From positions 434,001-498,000 of the forward strand of contig NZ_JAYMYY010000002.1 in assembly GCF_039889165.1 (NCBI RefSeq): a DNA stretch of 64,000 nucleotides, given 5' to 3'. Below are positions 26,850 through 34,676 of the stretch, piece after piece. Below the pieces are notes generated by a model that was not told the origin of the DNA, ran no database searches, and saw only the letters and a list, made by a program, of their open reading frames with translations. The position numbers were made by a program, and so were the translations under genes. Source of the DNA: Pseudocitrobacter cyperus (lineage in GTDB: Bacteria; Pseudomonadota; Gammaproteobacteria; Enterobacterales; Enterobacteriaceae). The stretch's first letter is position 1. The number at the start of each line of letters is the position of its first letter.

Positions 26850-27054
26850 AAGCTTTACTCCCTGAATGCAATAATCCCACTATTTTGCCATATCAGATAA
26901 ACGACATAGCGGCGTAAATCAACAATTATGTAGGAATAGCTAACCATTATTGGTGCCATCAATACGCTTTTGTCTGCCTCAAATCAAAAATAATTGCCGC
27001 CAGGTTAACTAAAATCCCACCTCGTTAACATTATTGCTATCTGCAGGAAGAATT

Positions 27055-28050
27055 ATGGAGTTGCTCTGCCCTGCCGGAAATCTCCCGGCGCTTAAGGCGG
27101 CCATCGAAAACGGCGCCGATGCTGTCTATATCGGCCTTAAAGATGATACCAACGCCCGCCATTTTGCCGGCCTGAACTTTACAGAGAAAAAACTGCAGGA
27201 AGCCGTCAGCTTTGTGCATCAGCATAAACGCAAGCTGCACATCGCCATCAATACCTTCGCGCATCCGGACGGCTATGTTCGCTGGCAACGCGCGGTGGAT
27301 ATGGCGGCTCAGCTTGGCGCAGATGCGTTGATCCTCGCTGACATTGCCATGCTGGAGTATGCCGCGGAACGCTATCCGCATATTGAGCGCCACGTCTCCG
27401 TTCAGGCTTCCGCGACTAACGAAGAAGCGATTCGTTTTTATCACCGTAACTTTGATGTTGCTCGCGTGGTATTGCCGCGCGTGCTTTCTATTCATCAGGT
27501 GAAACAACTGGCACGCGTCACGCCGGTTCCGCTGGAGGTGTTTGCCTTCGGTAGCCTGTGCATTATGGCAGAAGGGCGTTGCTATCTGTCATCTTACCTG
27601 ACCGGCGAATCACCGAATACCGTCGGCGCATGCTCCCCGGCGCGCTATGTTCGCTGGCAGCAAACGCCGCAGGGGCTGGAGTCGCGTCTTAATGAAGTGC
27701 TGATCGACCGCTACCAGGACGGTGAAAACGCTGGTTATCCGACGCTGTGCAAAGGGCGCTATCTGGTCGACGGCGAGCGCTATCACGCCCTCGAAGAGCC
27801 AACCAGCCTGAATACCCTGGAACTGCTGCCGGAACTGCTGGCGGCCAATATCGCTTCCGTCAAAATCGAAGGCCGTCAGCGCAGCCCGGCCTATGTCAGC
27901 CAGGTAGCAAAAGTCTGGCGTCAGGCCATCGACCGCTGCATTGCGGATCCGCAAAACTTTGTGCCGCAGGCGGCATGGATGGACACCCTCGGTTCAATGT
28001 CCGAAGGCACACAGACCACGCTTGGTGCATATCACCGCAAATGGCAGTAG
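27055..28050 (+). CDS. ubiU: Anaerobic ubiquinone hydroxylation protein UbiU
   Basis: Peptidase-U32-family protein of 331 residues that with UbiV hydroxylates ubiquinone precursors without oxygen. The four cluster ligands known for E. coli UbiU are all present at the same positions: Cys169, Cys176, Cys193 and Cys232 (GSLCIMAEGRC, GACSPAR, TLCKGR). It starts at MELLCPAGN behind AGGAAG; a start seven codons upstream is not conserved. Eight bases separate it from ubiV. Confidence 0.96.
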   Translation: MELLCPAGNLPALKAAIENGADAVYIGLKDDTNARHFAGLNFTEKKLQEAVSFVHQHKRKLHIAINTFAHPDGYVRWQRAVDMAAQLGADALILADIAMLEYAAERYPHIERHVSVQASATNEEAIRFYHRNFDVARVVLPRVLSIHQVKQLARVTPVPLEVFAFGSLCIMAEGRCYLSSYLTGESPNTVGACSPARYVRWQQTPQGLESRLNEVLIDRYQDGENAGYPTLCKGRYLVDGERYHALEEPTSLNTLELLPELLAANIASVKIEGRQRSPAYVSQVAKVWRQAIDRCIADPQNFVPQAAWMDTLGSMSEGTQTTLGAYHRKWQ

Positions 28051-28058
28051 GAATGAGC

Positions 28059-28937
28059 ATGAAATATTCATTAGGGCCGGTGTTGTACTACTGGCCAAAA
28101 GAGACGCTGGAAGAATTTTACCAGCAGGCCGCCACCAGCAGTGCCGATATCATCTATCTGGGCGAAGCGGTGTGCAGCAAGCGCCGCGCCACCAAAGTTG
28201 GCGACTGGCTGGATATGGCGAAATCGCTGGCCGGCAGCGGCAAGCAGATTGTACTGTCTACACTGGCGCTGGTGCAGGCCTCTTCGGAACTGGGCGAGCT
28301 TAAACGCTATGTCGAGAACGGCGACTTCCTGCTGGAAGCGAGCGACCTCGGGGTGGTGAATATGTGCGCCGAACGCAAGCTACCGTTTGTCGCCGGGCAC
28401 GCGCTGAACTGTTATAACGCCGTTACCCTGCGCCTGCTGGCGAAGCAGGGGATGACCCGCTGGTGCATGCCGGTTGAACTCTCCCGCGACTGGCTGGCGA
28501 ACCTGCTGACCCAGTGTGAAGAGTTAGGCATTCGTGATCAGTTCGAGGTGGAGGTGTTGAGCTATGGCCACCTGCCGCTGGCTTACTCCGCCCGCTGCTT
28601 TACCGCTCGCTCAGAAGACAAACCGAAAGATGAGTGCGAAACCTGCTGCATCAAATACCCGAACGGGCGCAGCATGCTGTCGCAGGAAAATCAGCAGGTC
28701 TTCGTGCTGAACGGTATTCAGACCATGAGCGGTTATGTCTACAACCTGGGTAATGAACTGGCATCAATGGAAGGTCTGGTAGATATCGTGCGTCTCTCGC
28801 CGCTGGGCACCGAAACGTTTGAGATGCTGAATGCCTTCCGCGCCAACGAAAATGGCCAGGCGCCGCTGAACCTTACCGCTAACAGCGACTGTAACGGTTA
28901 CTGGAAACGTCTGGCGGGCCTGGAGCTGCAAGCATGA
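28059..28937 (+). CDS. ubiV: Anaerobic ubiquinone hydroxylation protein UbiV
   Basis: U32-family partner of UbiU, 292 residues as in E. coli. Cluster ligands Cys39, Cys180, Cys193 and Cys197 are all present (AVCSKRR, ARCF, DECETCC). The heterodimer acts in the anaerobic ubiquinone pathway with UbiT. An ATG two codons upstream (28053) is possible, but the ATG at 28059 matches the E. coli start. Confidence 0.96.
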   Translation: MKYSLGPVLYYWPKETLEEFYQQAATSSADIIYLGEAVCSKRRATKVGDWLDMAKSLAGSGKQIVLSTLALVQASSELGELKRYVENGDFLLEASDLGVVNMCAERKLPFVAGHALNCYNAVTLRLLAKQGMTRWCMPVELSRDWLANLLTQCEELGIRDQFEVEVLSYGHLPLAYSARCFTARSEDKPKDECETCCIKYPNGRSMLSQENQQVFVLNGIQTMSGYVYNLGNELASMEGLVDIVRLSPLGTETFEMLNAFRANENGQAPLNLTANSDCNGYWKRLAGLELQA

Positions 28938-28945
28938 TAAAAAAA

Positions 28946-29078
28946 GCTCACTTTGTTAACAACAATCATCAATTTTTAATGCAGTATTAAAGATGCAGCT
29001 TTTCTGGCCGACAGCGCGCTGCGCTGCCAGGCTGGAACAAGACCTTCAATCTGATGATGACGCTGTAACAAAGTGAGC
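28946..29078. repeat. 133-bp nested inverted repeat between ubiV and yhbW
   Basis: Outer arms GCTCACTTTGTTA (28946-28958) and TAACAAAGTGAGC (29066-29078) are perfect 13-base complements. Inner arms ATCATCA (about 28965) and TGATGAT (about 29052) pair inside them. A further hairpin CTGG...CAGCGC-GCT-GCGCTG...CCAG lies at the centre. The right arm ends four bases before the yhbW ATG, over its ribosome-binding region. It looks like a small non-coding mobile repeat or a long regulatory hairpin. Confidence 0.6.
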
Positions 29079-29082
29079 CTTT

Positions 29083-30090
29083 ATGACTGACAAACCTGTT
29101 TCTTTCTCGTTGCTCGATCTTGCGCCTGTGCCACAGGGTTCGCAGGTCAAAGATGCCTTTGCCCACTCCCTTGATCTCGCAAAGCTCGCCGAAAAGCGTG
29201 GCTATCACCGCTATTGGTTAGCGGAACACCACAACATGACCGGCATTGCCAGCGCGGCGACCTCCGTGCTGATTGGCTATCTGGCGGCGAATACCACCAC
29301 CCTGCATCTCGGTTCAGGCGGTGTGATGCTACCCAACCACTCCCCGCTGGTGATTGCCGAGCAGTTCGGTACGCTCAATACGCTTTATCCGGGGCGTATT
29401 GATTTAGGCCTGGGACGTGCGCCGGGCAGCGACCAGCGAACCATGATGGCGCTGCGCCGTCACATGAGCGGCGATGTGGATAATTTCCCCCGCGATGTGG
29501 CGGAGCTGGTCGACTGGTTTGACGCCCGTGACCCCAACCCGCACGTGCGTCCTGTTCCCGGCTACGGCGAAAAAATCCCGGTGTGGTTGCTGGGCTCAAG
29601 CCTCTACAGTGCGCAGCTTGCCGCACAGCTCGGCCTGCCGTTTGCCTTCGCCTCACACTTCGCGCCGGATATGTTATTCCAGGCGCTGCACCTTTACCGC
29701 ACCAACTTCAAACCTTCCGCGCGGCTGGACAAACCGTACGCGATGGTGTGTATCAATATCATCGCTGCCGACAGCAATCGCGACGCGGAATATCTGTTCA
29801 CCTCAATGCAGCAGGCCTTTGTGAAGCTGCGCCGTGGCGAAACCGGGCAGCTACCGCCGCCGATTCAAAATATGGATCAGTTCTGGTCGCCGTCCGAGCA
29901 GTATGGCGTACAGCAGGCGCTGAGTATGTCGCTGGTCGGGGATAAAGCGAAAGTGCGCCACGGCCTGGAGTCGATTCTGCGTGAAACTGACGCGGATGAA
30001 ATCATGGTCAACGGGCAGATTTTCGATCATCAGGCGCGGCTGCACTCATTTGGGCTGGCGATGGATGTGAAGGAAGAGTTGTTGGGGTAA
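29083..30090 (+). CDS. yhbW: Luciferase-like monooxygenase family protein YhbW
   Basis: A 335-residue TIM-barrel flavin-dependent monooxygenase of the bacterial luciferase-like group. Family segments: FSLLDLAPVPQG, YWLAEHHNM near residue 45, LGSGGVMLPNHSPL and RIDLGLGRAPGSD (about 105-117). Physiological substrate unknown. Translation starts four bases after the inverted repeat arm, with a weak GTGAG ribosome site inside that arm. Confidence 0.93.
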   Translation: MTDKPVSFSLLDLAPVPQGSQVKDAFAHSLDLAKLAEKRGYHRYWLAEHHNMTGIASAATSVLIGYLAANTTTLHLGSGGVMLPNHSPLVIAEQFGTLNTLYPGRIDLGLGRAPGSDQRTMMALRRHMSGDVDNFPRDVAELVDWFDARDPNPHVRPVPGYGEKIPVWLLGSSLYSAQLAAQLGLPFAFASHFAPDMLFQALHLYRTNFKPSARLDKPYAMVCINIIAADSNRDAEYLFTSMQQAFVKLRRGETGQLPPPIQNMDQFWSPSEQYGVQQALSMSLVGDKAKVRHGLESILRETDADEIMVNGQIFDHQARLHSFGLAMDVKEELLG

Positions 30091-30102
30091 GTGCGGTTTA
30101 TG

Positions 30103-30158
30103 TGCCCCTCACTCCGGGCTGTCCCCTCTCCCTGTAGGAGAGGGTTAGGGTGAGGGCA
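30103..30158. repeat. Palindromic intergenic repeat (boxC-like)
   Basis: CCCCTCTCC-CTGTA-GGAGAGGG core with outer CCCTCAC/GTGAGGG arms, between the convergent yhbW and mtr. This sequence type is common in enterobacterial intergenic regions. The boxC name is from memory. It may also act as a terminator for both genes. Confidence 0.65.
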
Positions 30159-30171
30159 TCAGGCCGCACAA

Positions 30172-31416
30172 TTACCGATAAACCGGCAGCAAATCAAAAC
30201 TCGACAAAATATGCACCAGCGCGTTACCAATACCAAACACCAGAATCAGCGCAATCATCGGCTTACCGCCCCAGACGCGGAATTTCGGGCTACCGAAGCG
30301 TTTACGGGATGCGCGCGCCAGCAGAGCCGGAACAATTGCCGCCCAGATAGTCGCCGCCAGCCCTGCATAGCCAATCGCGTACAGGAAGCCGTTCGGCCAC
30401 AGCAGGCCACCAATAATGGGTGGAACGAAGGTCAGCAGTGCCGTTTTAAAGCGCCCCATCGCGCTATCATCAAAGCCAAACAGGTCAGCCAGGTAATCGA
30501 ACAGGCCCAGCGTCACGCCCAGGAATGAGCTCGCTACCGCGAAGTTAGAAAACACCACCAGCAGCAAATCCAGGCTGCGGCTATTCAGCACACCGCTCAG
30601 CGCCTGTACCAGAACATCAATGTTCCCGCCTTTCTCGGCGATACCAATAAATTCCGGGCGCGGGATATTGCCCATCGTTCCCAGTAACCAGATGGCATAC
30701 AGACCCAGCGCCAGCAACGTGCCGTAGACCAGGCACTTCACGATGGTCTGCGGATCTTTGCCGTAGTACTTCATCAGGCTCGGCACGTTACCGTGGTAGC
30801 CAAAGGAGGCCAGGCAAAACGGCAGCGTCATCAGCAGATACGGGGTGTAAGAGGCATTACTTTCTGCGACGTTAAACAGCGTCGCAGGTTCAACATGCCC
30901 CAGCAGGCTGCCGAACGTCAGGAAGAAAGTGATCACTTTCGCGCCCAGTACGATAGCCGTCATGCGGCTAACCGCTTTGGTACTCATCCAGACAATAAAG
31001 GCGACCAGCAGTGCGAAGGTGAAACCGCCCACACGCGCCGGTACGTTCAGCGACATCTCTGCAAAAGTGTGGTGCAGAATGGAGCCGCTTGCTGAAATAT
31101 AGGCGTAGGTCAGGATATAGAGCACAAAGGCAATCGAGATGCCGTTGATGATATTCCAGCCTCTACCAAGGAGATCTTTGGTCAGCGTGTCGAAGCTCGC
31201 GCCGATGCGGTAGTTGAGGTTCGCCTCGAGGATCATCAACCCGGAATGCAGCATGCAGAACCAGGTGAAAATCAGCGCCGCCAGCGACCAGAAGAACCAG
31301 CTACCAGCCATCACCACCGGCAGCGAGAACATGCCCGCGCCAATAATGGTACCGCCGATGATCACCACGCCGCCAAAGAGTGACGGTCGTGAAGCTGTAG
31401 TGGTAAGTGTCGCCAT
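30172..31416 (-). CDS. mtr: High-affinity tryptophan permease Mtr
   Basis: Inner-membrane tryptophan:proton symporter of the HAAAP family, 414 residues as in E. coli, with eleven predicted membrane segments. The N-terminal GGVVIIGGTIIGAGMFSLP block is the substrate/ion-binding helix. It starts at MATLTTT; the longer frame to 31440 lacks homology. Expression is expected to be repressed by TrpR and activated by TyrR, and a TrpR-type operator lies just upstream. Confidence 0.97.
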   Translation of the reverse strand: MATLTTTASRPSLFGGVVIIGGTIIGAGMFSLPVVMAGSWFFWSLAALIFTWFCMLHSGLMILEANLNYRIGASFDTLTKDLLGRGWNIINGISIAFVLYILTYAYISASGSILHHTFAEMSLNVPARVGGFTFALLVAFIVWMSTKAVSRMTAIVLGAKVITFFLTFGSLLGHVEPATLFNVAESNASYTPYLLMTLPFCLASFGYHGNVPSLMKYYGKDPQTIVKCLVYGTLLALGLYAIWLLGTMGNIPRPEFIGIAEKGGNIDVLVQALSGVLNSRSLDLLLVVFSNFAVASSFLGVTLGLFDYLADLFGFDDSAMGRFKTALLTFVPPIIGGLLWPNGFLYAIGYAGLAATIWAAIVPALLARASRKRFGSPKFRVWGGKPMIALILVFGIGNALVHILSSFDLLPVYR

Positions 31417-31468
31417 TTGCCGATATCTCCAGTGAATCATTCTTTGCTATTAATTAGCACGTCGCCAA

Positions 31469-31488
31469 TGTACCAGTACACGAGTACA
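31469..31488. promoter_or_regulatory. TrpR operator in the mtr promoter
   Basis: TGTACCAGTACACGAGTACA, read on the minus strand as TGTACTCGTGTACTGGTACA, matches the E. coli mtr operator. It lies about 53 bases upstream of the mtr start and directly downstream of the deaD terminator. Binding is expected to follow tryptophan supply. Confidence 0.8.
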
Positions 31489-31494
31489 AAGAAA

Positions 31495-31526
31495 ATAAAA
31501 AAAGCCCCGATTTCTCAACCGGGGCT
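31495..31526 (-). terminator. Terminator of deaD
   Basis: AGCCCCGA-N8-CCGGGGCT hairpin with a minus-strand T run, 36 bases after the deaD stop. It separates deaD from the mtr promoter. Confidence 0.9.
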
Positions 31527-31561
31527 GTATATTTTACTTTACGCTAACAAACGGCGTTTTT

Positions 31562-33502
31562 TTATGCATCACCGCCGAAACGGCGACGACCAGCGGAGTC
31601 ATCACGACGCGGAGCAGCAGCATCATCACGACGCGGGCCACGACCACCTTCACGGCGTTCACCGCTGAAGCGACGACCATCACCGCGACCGCCTTCACGA
31701 CGTTCGCCACCGAAGCTACGACCGCCTTCACGACGTTCACCGCCGAAGCCACGACCGCCTTCACGACGTTCACCGCCGAAACCACGTCCACCGCTACGCT
31801 CAGGACGCGGTTGCGCGTCGCCCAAAAGCTGCATGTTCATCGGTTTGTTCAGGATGCGGGTACGAGTAAAGTGCTGCAGTACTTCGCCCGGCATACCTTT
31901 CGGCAGTTCGATAGTGGAGTGCGTACCGAACAGTTTGATGTTACCGATGTAACGGCTGCTGATATCGCCTTCGTTGGCAATCGCACCAACGATGTGACGA
32001 ACTTCAACGCCATCATCACGGCCCACTTCAATGCGATACAGTTCCATATCGCCAGCATCACGACGTTCGCGACGCGGACGATCTTCACGGTCGCCACGCG
32101 GAGCACGATCGTTACGATCGCGCGGGCCACGGTCATCACGGTCGCGGAATTCGCGTTTCGGACGCATCGGCGCGTCTGGCGGAACGATCAGAGTACGTTC
32201 GCCCTGTGCCATTTTCAGCAGTGCTGCGGCCAGAGTTTCGATATCCAGTTCTTCGCCTTCTGCAGTCGGCTGGATTTTCGCCAGCAGGCCACGGTAGAGA
32301 TCCAGATCGCTGCTTTCCAGTTGCTGCTGCACTTTCGCGGCAAATTTTTCCAGACGACGTTTGCCCAGCAGTTCTGCATTCGGCAGTTCAACTTCCGGAA
32401 TGGTCAGCTTCATGGTGCGTTCGATGTTGCGCAGCAGACGACGCTCGCGGTTCTCAACGAACAGCAGCGCGCGGCCAGCACGACCCGCACGACCGGTACG
32501 ACCGATACGGTGAACGTAAGACTCTGAATCCATCGGGATATCGTAGTTTACGACCAGGCTGATACGCTCAACGTCCAGGCCACGGGCCGCAACGTCGGTC
32601 GCAATCAGGATGTCCAGACGACCATCTTTCAGGCGTTCCAGCGTCTGCTCACGCAGTGCCTGGTTCATGTCACCGTTCAGCGCGGCGCTGTTGTAGCCGT
32701 TACGCTCAAGGGCTTCTGCCACTTCCAGGGTCGCGTTTTTAGTACGAACGAAGATAATCGCCGCATCAAAATCTTCCGCTTCCAGGAAACGAACCAGTGC
32801 TTCGTTTTTACGCATGCCCCACACAGTCCAGTAGCTCTGGCTGATGTCAGGACGGGTAGTCACGCTGGACTGAATGCGTACTTCCTGCGGCTCTTTCATA
32901 AAGCGGCGGGTAATACGACGAATCGCTTCCGGCATGGTGGCTGAGAACAGAGCGGTCTGATGACCTTCCGGGATCTGAGCCATAATGGTTTCAACGTCTT
33001 CGATGAAGCCCATGCGCAGCATTTCGTCAGCTTCATCCAGAACCAGACCGCTCAGTTTAGAGAGATCCAGGGTGCCGCGTTTCAGGTGATCCAGCAGACG
33101 ACCCGGCGTACCGACGACGATCTGCGGCCCCTGACGCAGGGCGCGTAACTGCACGTCATAACGCTGGCCGCCGTACAGGGCAACCACGTTTACGCCGCGC
33201 ATATGTTTAGAGAAATCCGTCATGGCTTCAGCAACCTGAACCGCCAGTTCGCGGGTCGGTGCCAGCACCAGGATTTGAGGTGCTTTCAGCTCAGGATCAA
33301 GATTGTTCAGCAGTGGCAGGGAAAACGCTGCGGTTTTACCACTACCTGTCTGGGCCATGCCCAGCACGTCACGACCGCCCAGCAGGTGCGGAATGCACTC
33401 AGCCTGGATCGGAGATGGTTTTTCGTAACCCAGATCGTTAAGGGCTTCAAGGATAGGAGCCTTCAGGCCCAGATCTGCAAAAGTGGTTTCGAATTCAGCC
33501 AT
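31562..33502 (-). CDS. deaD: ATP-dependent RNA helicase DeaD (CsdA)
   Basis: DEAD-box RNA helicase used in 50S assembly, mRNA unwinding and decay, especially in the cold. The 646 residues include the Q-motif, AQTGSGKTAAF (Walker A), VLDEADEML (DEAD), SAT and HRIGRTGRAGR motifs, then the RNA-binding domain. An R/G/E-rich tail is made of about four GFGGERREGGR units and is encoded by 33-bp tandem DNA repeats; this makes it longer than E. coli DeaD (629). The longer frame begins with TTG at 33568 and is not used. The ATG overlaps the stop of yrbN by eight bases. Confidence 0.96.
   Translation of the reverse strand: MAEFETTFADLGLKAPILEALNDLGYEKPSPIQAECIPHLLGGRDVLGMAQTGSGKTAAFSLPLLNNLDPELKAPQILVLAPTRELAVQVAEAMTDFSKHMRGVNVVALYGGQRYDVQLRALRQGPQIVVGTPGRLLDHLKRGTLDLSKLSGLVLDEADEMLRMGFIEDVETIMAQIPEGHQTALFSATMPEAIRRITRRFMKEPQEVRIQSSVTTRPDISQSYWTVWGMRKNEALVRFLEAEDFDAAIIFVRTKNATLEVAEALERNGYNSAALNGDMNQALREQTLERLKDGRLDILIATDVAARGLDVERISLVVNYDIPMDSESYVHRIGRTGRAGRAGRALLFVENRERRLLRNIERTMKLTIPEVELPNAELLGKRRLEKFAAKVQQQLESSDLDLYRGLLAKIQPTAEGEELDIETLAAALLKMAQGERTLIVPPDAPMRPKREFRDRDDRGPRDRNDRAPRGDREDRPRRERRDAGDMELYRIEVGRDDGVEVRHIVGAIANEGDISSRYIGNIKLFGTHSTIELPKGMPGEVLQHFTRTRILNKPMNMQLLGDAQPRPERSGGRGFGGERREGGRGFGGERREGGRSFGGERREGGRGDGRRFSGERREGGRGPRRDDAAAPRRDDSAGRRRFGGDA
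31687..31785 (-). repeat. 33-bp tandem repeat inside deaD
   Basis: Three consecutive 33-bp units (31687-31719, 31720-31752, 31753-31785) differ at only a few bases, with a diverged fourth copy around 31642-31680. They encode repeated GGERREGGRGF-type segments of the RGG tail. In-frame unit length means copy-number changes would keep the reading frame. Confidence 0.85.
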
Positions 33503-33575
33503 GTAGTACAAGTGCCTCGATATTAATGGCGGCCAGTCTACATAACTCATCATGAAATTGATCTGCAATTTTCAT
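33495..33575 (-). CDS. yrbN: Small protein YrbN (26 residues), upstream of deaD
   Basis: ATG at 33575, stop at 33495, coding MKIADQFHDELCRLAAINIE followed by six more residues (26 in all), too short for ordinary gene calls. It matches the known E. coli small protein YrbN, located between nlpI and deaD. Its last eight bases overlap the deaD start (ATGGCTGA), so its translation probably controls or couples to deaD translation. Its own function is unknown. Confidence 0.85.
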   Translation of the reverse strand: MKIADQFHDELCRLAAINIEALVLHG

Positions 33576-33680
33576 TGAAAAGTGTGAACCGGCTCAAAGT
33601 AGGTGTATTAACGAACAACAACGCCCTCACCCGCGAAGGTGATGGCAATCAAAAAGATTACGGGCTGATGTAGTCGTCAG

Positions 33681-34565
33681 CTATTGCTGGTCCGATTCTG
33701 CCAGGTCATCTTGGTCCTGGCCCAGGAGCGATAATTCCAACAATGCGTATCGGTGCTCAACATAGTTATGAACGTTGTTAGCAACCGCCAGTTTGAACAG
33801 TGCCGTAGCGCTGTCCTTGTCCCCAAGACTTAGGTAATACTTACCTAAATAGAAGTTGGTTTCACTGAGATGCTCAGCGAGCGAGGTGTTATCCGTTGCG
33901 TCCGCCTTCAGGCGCTCCATTAACGTTTTTTCGTCAATGTTGCCTAAGTAGAACTCGACAATGTTCCATCCCCATTGTTCTTTATCCGATTTATCGAAGC
34001 GTCGTTTCAACGCGTCTTTTGCCTGTTTCTCATCGAGCTTCTGCTCGGCGAGGAATAACCACAGACTACGGAAGGGATCATTGGGATCGTCTTGATAAAA
34101 CGCCAGCAGATCATCTTGCGCTAATTTAGCACGGCCACCGTAATAAAGCGCGATGCCGCGGTTCAAGTGCGCATAATTGTAAGTTGGATCAAGCTCAAGT
34201 ACAGAATCAAACGCTTCATAGGCAGCATCAAAATTGCCTGCCTGCGTTAAGTAAATGCCTAAGTAATTGAATACTTCAGGCATATCTGGTCGGATTGCCA
34301 GCGCTTGCGAAAAATCGTTACGCGCTAGTGCCCTCAGACCGAGACTATCATACAACACTCCGCGCTCATATAAAAGCTGTGCGCGTTCGTCATCGGTTAA
34401 AGCCCGACTGGCAAGAATTTGTTCCATGCGTGCCAGAATCACTTCCTGCTGTAAAGTCGGTTGCAATGGTACCGCGAGAACCTCACTCTTTCGCCAGGCA
34501 GAATTACTGCATCCTGCCAGCGTGAGTGCTGTCGCTACGAAACACCAGCGCAAAAAAGGCTTCAT
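33681..34565 (-). CDS. nlpI: Lipoprotein NlpI, TPR adaptor
   Basis: Outer-membrane lipoprotein of 294 residues that scaffolds peptidoglycan hydrolases and the Prc protease. Signal peptide MKPFLRWCFVATALTLAG is followed by lipobox Cys19. TPR units are visible from about residue 62 (LYERGVLYDSLGLRALARND, EVFNYLGIYLTQAGNFDAAY, AHLNRGIALYYGGRAKLAQD). The frame extends 36 codons upstream without homology. It lies between pnp and yrbN-deaD. The 33576-33680 gap has a weak TCACC/GGTGA hairpin only. Confidence 0.96.
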   Translation of the reverse strand: MKPFLRWCFVATALTLAGCSNSAWRKSEVLAVPLQPTLQQEVILARMEQILASRALTDDERAQLLYERGVLYDSLGLRALARNDFSQALAIRPDMPEVFNYLGIYLTQAGNFDAAYEAFDSVLELDPTYNYAHLNRGIALYYGGRAKLAQDDLLAFYQDDPNDPFRSLWLFLAEQKLDEKQAKDALKRRFDKSDKEQWGWNIVEFYLGNIDEKTLMERLKADATDNTSLAEHLSETNFYLGKYYLSLGDKDSATALFKLAVANNVHNYVEHRYALLELSLLGQDQDDLAESDQQ

Positions 34566-34640
34566 TTCCCACTCCCGAAGACAACAATTGGATGAACGTC
34601 CTGTCCCCCGGCTGCAAACAGGCATCCCGCCAGGTAAAAT

Positions 34641-34664
34641 TGCCCCCTGCTTGCGCAGAGGGCA
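34641..34664 (-). terminator. Terminator after pnp
   Basis: Minus-strand TGCCCTCTGC-GCAA-GCAGGGGGCA hairpin (one mismatch) followed by AATTTT, 12 bases after the pnp stop and before nlpI. Probably partial, as nlpI can be read from pnp transcripts in E. coli. Confidence 0.75.
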
Positions 34665-34676
34665 AAACGGCAAACC

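Noticed and set aside
33620..33650. Hairpin TCACC/GGTGA between nlpI and yrbN
   Set aside because: Short stem with no T run; not enough to call a terminator.
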